Below, piece by piece: positions 5,189-9,018 of a stretch of 9,018 bases of DNA. Positions within the stretch are counted from its first letter, which is position 1, and each line of letters begins with the position of its first letter. The translations under genes and the position numbers were made by a program. The notes below the pieces were generated by a model. That model was not told where the DNA came from and did not search any database. It saw only the letters and a program-made list of their open reading frames with translations. Source of the stretch: Flavobacteriales bacterium UBA5871 (GTDB lineage Bacteria > Bacteroidota > Bacteroidia > Flavobacteriales_D > Crocinitomicaceae); NCBI GenBank assembly GCA_002432085.1, contig DJFN01000221.1, positions 1,894 through 10,911 on the forward strand. The letters run 5' to 3'.

Positions 5189-7977
5189 TCCAGTCGGAAT
5201 TCCTTCCCTTTCTCCAGCGCCGGAATACCTTCCTTCAGCCAAAGCGGCATCGCCTGTCCGAGCAGGTAATAATCGAAGAACTGGCGCATGCGAATACTGA
5301 GGTCGAAACGGTTCGGATTCTTCATCAGGTTGTGATCGTCGCCATTGTAGTTCAGCAGCCATACAGGCTTTCCTAAACGGCGCATCCCCGTAAAGATCTC
5401 GATTCCCTGGTACCATGGAACGGCGCCGTCCTGGTCGTTGTGCATGATCAGCAGCGGCGTTTTCACTTTCGGCAGATGAAATACCGGGCTGTTTTCGAAA
5501 TAAAGCTCAGGCGCTTCCCAGATCGTTTTTCCGATACGGCTCTGCGTGTGCTCGTACTGGAACTGGCGACTGAAACCGCTTCCCCAGCGGATTCCGCCGT
5601 ATGCCGAGAACATATTTCCTACCGGAGCTCCGGCCATTGCGGCGGCATAACGGTCTGTCATGGTGATCAGCATCGCTGTCTGGTAGCCGCCCCAGCTTTG
5701 TCCCTGGAGACCGAGTCGCTTGTGATCAATATTCGTGTATTTCTTCAGGACGGCGTCGGTACCGCTCATGATGCAGTCGTAGGCCGAATTGGCCGGGTGA
5801 CCGATCTTGTAGCGAATGTCCGGAATGAACACCACGTAGCCGGCCGACGCATATTCTGTCGGGTGAATGATCGAAGCCGTCGGTTTTGGAGCGTAATGTG
5901 TATGCAGCTCGTCGGAATACAATTCGTAGAAATACACCAGCATCGGGTAGGATTTATTTGCGTCGAAGTTTTCCGGCTTGTAGACCAGTCCTTGCAGCGG
6001 AATGCCGTCGTAGCTTGTCCATTCGATCAGCTCGACGGTCGCCCAGTTGTATTCATTTTGCTGCGGATTGACATGAGAGATCTGGCTGGCCGTTCCATCT
6101 AATTGCAGCACGTGCAGATCCGGATAGTCTTTCACCGAAGAGCGCTGGAAAAGCATTGTTTCGCCTTTGGAAGCCTTTTTCCAGCCGGTGTAATGATGGT
6201 GGGAGCCAATCAACGGCTCGAATGCCGGTTTTTCGAACGTTCCTCGGATGCGGAAGGTCTTTTCGGCCTTGGTCTGTTCGTCGAACTGGATGAGATACAT
6301 ATTCGACAGGTCGAAGTAAGCGCTGTCGGTGCTCCACATTCCAATGTTATAGTTGTAATTCGTGTCGGCTTTACCGATGCTCAGTCCGGCAGTGAAATTG
6401 GACACTGCTTTGCCATCGAGATCGTAATACCAGATGCCGCGCTCCGATTGGAACAACACGCCCGGGTGATTGTTTTCGTTCGTCCAGCCGATAATGCCGC
6501 GCGGACCGGCCGTTTCCGGCATACCGTTCATGTCTTCGAACCAGTTGGCATTAACGCCGCAGGTAAGACAGTTTTCGGTTTCGCTGCTGATGTTGCGCAC
6601 ATAGAGCTGGCGATTGATGTCGTTGAAATAATAGAAGTAATTGCCGTCGGGCGAAAGAGAAGCGCCGAACAGCGTTTTCTTGCTGAGCGGAAGCACTTCC
6701 CCGGTCGAAGTCGAAATGCGGTAGTAATTCGCGGGGCTTGGCGAGAGCCACGTTTGCCATTCGTAGGCTTCCGTTCCGATTGCAAGTACATAAGGATTGC
6801 TGGTTTTGGTCGACAAGCGCATATTCAGCGAATCGTAGCCAACCTGAACGAAACGATCTTCGGCAATATGGAACACATGAATGCTGGATTCCGTCTGGTC
6901 TTCTTTCAGCTCTACCAGCTGCTGCGGCTGTAAACGCGCTTCTTTCCAGTGCCAGAGATCGAGCTTGACCTTTTCGCTTTCCAGTAACGTGTCTTTTTCC
7001 GGTTGCTCGGGCGCATCCCAAACGCCGAAAAACACCTGGCGCTCATCTTTCGACAAGCGGACCTTGAAGTTGTTGGTCAGCACGCGGTTATTGGAAAAAT
7101 GCTTGGCCGTATCGATAAACGTATTCCATTGTGAAGTCGAAGCGTCGAACACGAAAGCATTCCAGCGCTTGACCTCGGCCGTGTCTGTCGAATACAAGCC
7201 TACGAGGTTGTGTGAGCTGGTCCCGAAGGTCAGCTGGTTAACTTCCGTAAAGCGTTTTTCATGCTTCCAGCTATTTCCCGAATTCAACTCCAAAACGCTG
7301 ATTCGAACGGAATCTTTCTTGTATTTCTGCTGTTCGGTAAAAGCTACATACGAACCTTGTTTCGTTATCTCGAACTGCATCACATTCCGGTAGCAGTAAG
7401 GCTTTTTGATGTCCGGACGCCAAACGGTCAGCAGCTTGCCGTCGGTTTTTACAGGGCCGGACTTTTTCAACTTTTTGGCCTCTTTCTTCTTTTCTTTTTT
7501 CGATAGATAGCCTTTTGGCAGCTCGTTCGTCGTGGAAAGATAAGCCAGCCAGTCGCTTTCGGTAGCGATCCTGTATTCCTTCACGTTCGGAATCTTGATC
7601 AGCGAATCGTTCTGAGTCAGCCAGATCCCGAGCGTATCTTTCGGCCATTTGTCTTTCGGAACTTTCTTCAGCTCGGAAGTGCGCAGCGTATCGAAACCGG
7701 GATTGATCTTGAAAACCAGGTACGAGCTGTTTCCCGAAAACTGCGGCTCGAGTCCGCGTGCAATGGAATCTTTTTTACCCGTTTTGTTGTTCACGATGTA
7801 CAGATAACCGTCGCCGCGGTGCGGACGAATGGTGTAAGCACTGTATTCGCCGTTGGCTGAAACGATGACATCGCCGATGCGTTTCCAGTCATTATAGACC
7901 GAAGCATCGATGACTTTTTTCTGTGCGAAACCCGAAAAGGCGGTGAAGAAGAGTGCAAACAACAGGATACGTAGCAT
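5173..7977 (-). CDS. Secreted S9-family serine peptidase (prolyl oligopeptidase/DPP-IV class)
   Basis: From ATG 7977 this is a 934-aa exported peptidase. Residues 1-18 (MLRILLFALFFTAFSGFA) form a type I signal peptide, so it should act in the periplasm or outside. A long N-terminal propeller-like region with repeated SxDG-type strands gates the active site, and the C-terminal alpha/beta-hydrolase domain (about 660-934) carries the triad: Ser761 in GQSWGGY, Asp850 in HNDQDGAVP, His882 in NGDDHNL. It cleaves peptides, often after Pro or small residues, but specificity cannot be read here. Upstream ATG 7986 is an equally possible start; the longest frame opens with a GTG at 8034 and would spoil the signal peptide. 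It is longer than classical S9 enzymes (about 700 aa). A Lys-rich segment sits near 160-173. The final TIDN codons come from a 7-bp repeat. Confidence 0.94.
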   Translation of the reverse strand: MLRILLFALFFTAFSGFAQKKVIDASVYNDWKRIGDVIVSANGEYSAYTIRPHRGDGYLYIVNNKTGKKDSIARGLEPQFSGNSSYLVFKINPGFDTLRTSELKKVPKDKWPKDTLGIWLTQNDSLIKIPNVKEYRIATESDWLAYLSTTNELPKGYLSKKEKKKEAKKLKKSGPVKTDGKLLTVWRPDIKKPYCYRNVMQFEITKQGSYVAFTEQQKYKKDSVRISVLELNSGNSWKHEKRFTEVNQLTFGTSSHNLVGLYSTDTAEVKRWNAFVFDASTSQWNTFIDTAKHFSNNRVLTNNFKVRLSKDERQVFFGVWDAPEQPEKDTLLESEKVKLDLWHWKEARLQPQQLVELKEDQTESSIHVFHIAEDRFVQVGYDSLNMRLSTKTSNPYVLAIGTEAYEWQTWLSPSPANYYRISTSTGEVLPLSKKTLFGASLSPDGNYFYYFNDINRQLYVRNISSETENCLTCGVNANWFEDMNGMPETAGPRGIIGWTNENNHPGVLFQSERGIWYYDLDGKAVSNFTAGLSIGKADTNYNYNIGMWSTDSAYFDLSNMYLIQFDEQTKAEKTFRIRGTFEKPAFEPLIGSHHHYTGWKKASKGETMLFQRSSVKDYPDLHVLQLDGTASQISHVNPQQNEYNWATVELIEWTSYDGIPLQGLVYKPENFDANKSYPMLVYFYELYSDELHTHYAPKPTASIIHPTEYASAGYVVFIPDIRYKIGHPANSAYDCIMSGTDAVLKKYTNIDHKRLGLQGQSWGGYQTAMLITMTDRYAAAMAGAPVGNMFSAYGGIRWGSGFSRQFQYEHTQSRIGKTIWEAPELYFENSPVFHLPKVKTPLLIMHNDQDGAVPWYQGIEIFTGMRRLGKPVWLLNYNGDDHNLMKNPNRFDLSIRMRQFFDYYLLGQAMPLWLKEGIPALEKGKEFRLETIDN

Positions 7978-8001
7978 TATTTCCATTATTTTGTGAACCA
8001 G

Positions 8002-8028
8002 CAAACGAATATAAGACTTCTTATACAA
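8002..8028 (-). promoter_or_regulatory. Putative promoter of the S9 peptidase
   Basis: On the minus strand TTCGTTTG (8009-8002) matches seven of eight positions of TAnnTTTG. A TTG (8028-8026) lies 16 nt upstream, a slightly short -33 spacing. The inverted repeat 8010-8025 exactly fills the spacer. Confidence 0.35.
8010..8025. promoter_or_regulatory. Operator-like palindrome between divergent genes
   Basis: TATAAGA (8010-8016) and TCTTATA (8019-8025) are perfect inverted copies around CT. This is the size of a dimeric regulator site. It lies in the 59-68 nt between the S9 and GH20 starts, inside the proposed S9 promoter. Confidence 0.4.
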
Positions 8029-8038
8029 GATCACTTGT
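8025..8038. promoter_or_regulatory. Second inverted repeat upstream of GH20
   Basis: ACAAG (8025-8029) and CTTGT (8034-8038) are perfect inverted copies around ATCA. It abuts the first palindrome and ends 7 nt before the GH20 ATG. Arms of 5 bp are short enough to occur by chance. Confidence 0.3.
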
Positions 8039-8045
8039 CTCTCTT

Positions 8046-9018
8046 ATGAAAATGAATAGCCTGCGCGGATTGTTGTTTTACTTCCTGATTTTCACAATTG
8101 TTTTACTTCCCAATGATTTAGCGGCACAAGGTGCGGACATGGTTTTCCCGCAGCCGAATCATGTGAAACAGATCGATGAAGTCTATTGGGTAAAAAGCGA
8201 CCATCTGCACATACATGCGACGAATGCCGAGCAGGAAGTTTTGAAAATTCTGGAGCCGCAGTTTGAGACCTTTCACCACTTATCGTTCGAATTTGTGACC
8301 GAAGAGCCCGACGTCAGCCTGGAACAGCATGCATCGATTCCGGCGGAAGGCTACCGGCTTGCGATTGATCTGAAAGGCATTCGCATTACTTACAGTACGT
8401 CTTCAGGCCTGTTCTACGCTATGCAAACGCTCGATCAATGGATGGAAAAAGCGATTCCTACTCAAATGGGATTGAACGTCATTGGCGTTCGTATCGATGA
8501 TGCACCGCGTTTTGCTTACCGCGGCGTTCACCTCGATTCCAGCCGTCATTTCTTTACGATTCCGGAAGTGAAGCAATTCATCGATCAGGCGGCCCGTTTG
8601 AAGCTGAATAAATTTCACTGGCATCTGACCGACGATCAGGGCTGGCGGATCGAGATCAAGCGCTATCCGAAGCTCACGGAAGTGGGAGCATGGCGCGACA
8701 GTACGGTCATCGGTCATTACAGCCGCACGCCGCGCGAATATGAAAAAGTGCGCTACGGCGGTTTTTATACACAGGAAGAAGCAAAAGAAATTGTGCGTTA
8801 TGCGGCGGCGCGAGGTATTGCAGTTATTCCGGAAATCGAACTGCCCGGACATGCGCGTGCGGCTTTGGCAGCCTATCCCGAGCTTGGCTGTACAGGCGAA
8901 ACATTGCCGGTTGAAGGATTGTGGGGCGTTTTCGACGATATTTTCTGCAGCAAGCCGGAAACAATCACTTTCCTGCAAAATGTATTGGAAGAAGTCATCG
9001 CGATCTTTCCTTCCGAAA
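8046..9018 (+). CDS. Beta-N-acetylhexosaminidase, glycoside hydrolase family 20 (partial, C-terminus beyond window)
   Basis: An open frame of 324 codons runs off the right edge. Residues 1-28 are a signal peptide (MKMNSLR, a hydrophobic run, then LAAQ), so the enzyme is exported; an in-frame ATG at 8052 is an alternative start. Residues about 30-150 are the GH20b-type non-catalytic alpha/beta domain, ending GLFYAMQTLDQ. The TIM barrel starts at RFAYRGVHLDSSRHFF (155-170), whose Arg159 is the expected substrate-binding Arg. HWHLTDDQGWRIEIKRYP (191-208), YGGFYTQEEAKEIVRYAA (237-254) and IPEIELPGHARAAL (261-274) are classic family blocks. The window ends just before the expected catalytic Asp-Glu pair, so catalytic competence cannot be checked. 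It should release terminal N-acetylhexosamine from chitin- or glycan-derived oligosaccharides. It diverges from the S9 peptidase gene. Confidence 0.95.
   Translation, partial: MKMNSLRGLLFYFLIFTIVLLPNDLAAQGADMVFPQPNHVKQIDEVYWVKSDHLHIHATNAEQEVLKILEPQFETFHHLSFEFVTEEPDVSLEQHASIPAEGYRLAIDLKGIRITYSTSSGLFYAMQTLDQWMEKAIPTQMGLNVIGVRIDDAPRFAYRGVHLDSSRHFFTIPEVKQFIDQAARLKLNKFHWHLTDDQGWRIEIKRYPKLTEVGAWRDSTVIGHYSRTPREYEKVRYGGFYTQEEAKEIVRYAAARGIAVIPEIELPGHARAALAAYPELGCTGETLPVEGLWGVFDDIFCSKPETITFLQNVLEEVIAIFPSE

Noticed and set aside
5134..5376. 80-codon plus-strand frame starting at the 3' end of lipoprotein 3
   Set aside because: Its start is translated 7-bp repeat (IVNCPMSIVNC) and the rest is antisense to the S9 gene.
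6103..6933. 276-codon plus-strand open frame inside the S9 peptidase
   Set aside because: It is fully antisense to a protein with a complete catalytic triad, and its translation shows no recognisable pattern.
7978..8034. GTG start of the S9 gene giving 19 extra residues
   Set aside because: It would place a charged segment (MILYKKSYIRLLVHKIMEI) before the signal peptide and put the start inside an inverted repeat. ATG 7977 or 7986 is preferred.
8403..8978. 191-codon minus-strand open frame
   Set aside because: It lies opposite the GH20 barrel, whose family motifs are unmistakable in the plus frame.

Overview
The window looks like a chromosomal segment of a member of Bacteroidota, probably Flavobacteriales; this is inferred from content, not from a database search. 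Pointers are a YtxJ-type bacillithiol-system protein, a membrane-anchored glutaminyl cyclase, small lipoproteins with a Cys-Lys/Arg-Lys-Lys-Asp mature end, secreted S9 peptidase and GH20 genes, A-rich leaders without Shine-Dalgarno sequences, and several matches to the Bacteroidota -7 element TAnnTTTG. No mobile element, CRISPR array, tRNA or rRNA was seen.

Layout. (1) 1-46, minus: the first codons of a gene that is probably idi (isopentenyl-diphosphate isomerase), cut by the window edge. (2) 180-566, minus: a 128-aa protein I do not recognise, closed by a strong intrinsic terminator at 119-152 and with a perfect hairpin in its leader. (3) 743-3677, minus: a tight four-gene operon transcribed as pheS, ytxJ, glutaminyl cyclase, tadA, with gaps of 4 nt, 13 nt and a 1-nt TAATG overlap. 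It begins with a tRNA-charging enzyme and ends with a tRNA-editing enzyme. A C/G-rich palindromic repeat at 705-734 follows it. (4) 3881-5134, plus: three small related lipoproteins of unknown function, the second and third being close paralogues separated by a clear terminator and a possible new promoter. (5) 5173-7977, minus: a large secreted S9 (prolyl oligopeptidase/DPP-IV class) serine peptidase that meets the lipoprotein cluster tail to tail. A 7-bp tandem repeat runs over its stop codon. (6) 8046 to the window end, plus: the N-terminal part of a secreted GH20 beta-N-acetylhexosaminidase, diverging from the peptidase across a short region holding two abutting inverted repeats.

Functionally the window joins housekeeping translation and redox genes (pheS, tadA, ytxJ) with envelope or periplasmic functions (cyclase, lipoproteins, S9 peptidase, hexosaminidase). 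The peptidase and hexosaminidase would suit breakdown of peptides and amino-sugar polymers, and their shared intergenic region could allow co-regulation.

I found no convincing new multi-gene system. The best candidate for something undescribed is the three-lipoprotein cluster. The operator-like palindromes and the two short repeat elements are secondary.
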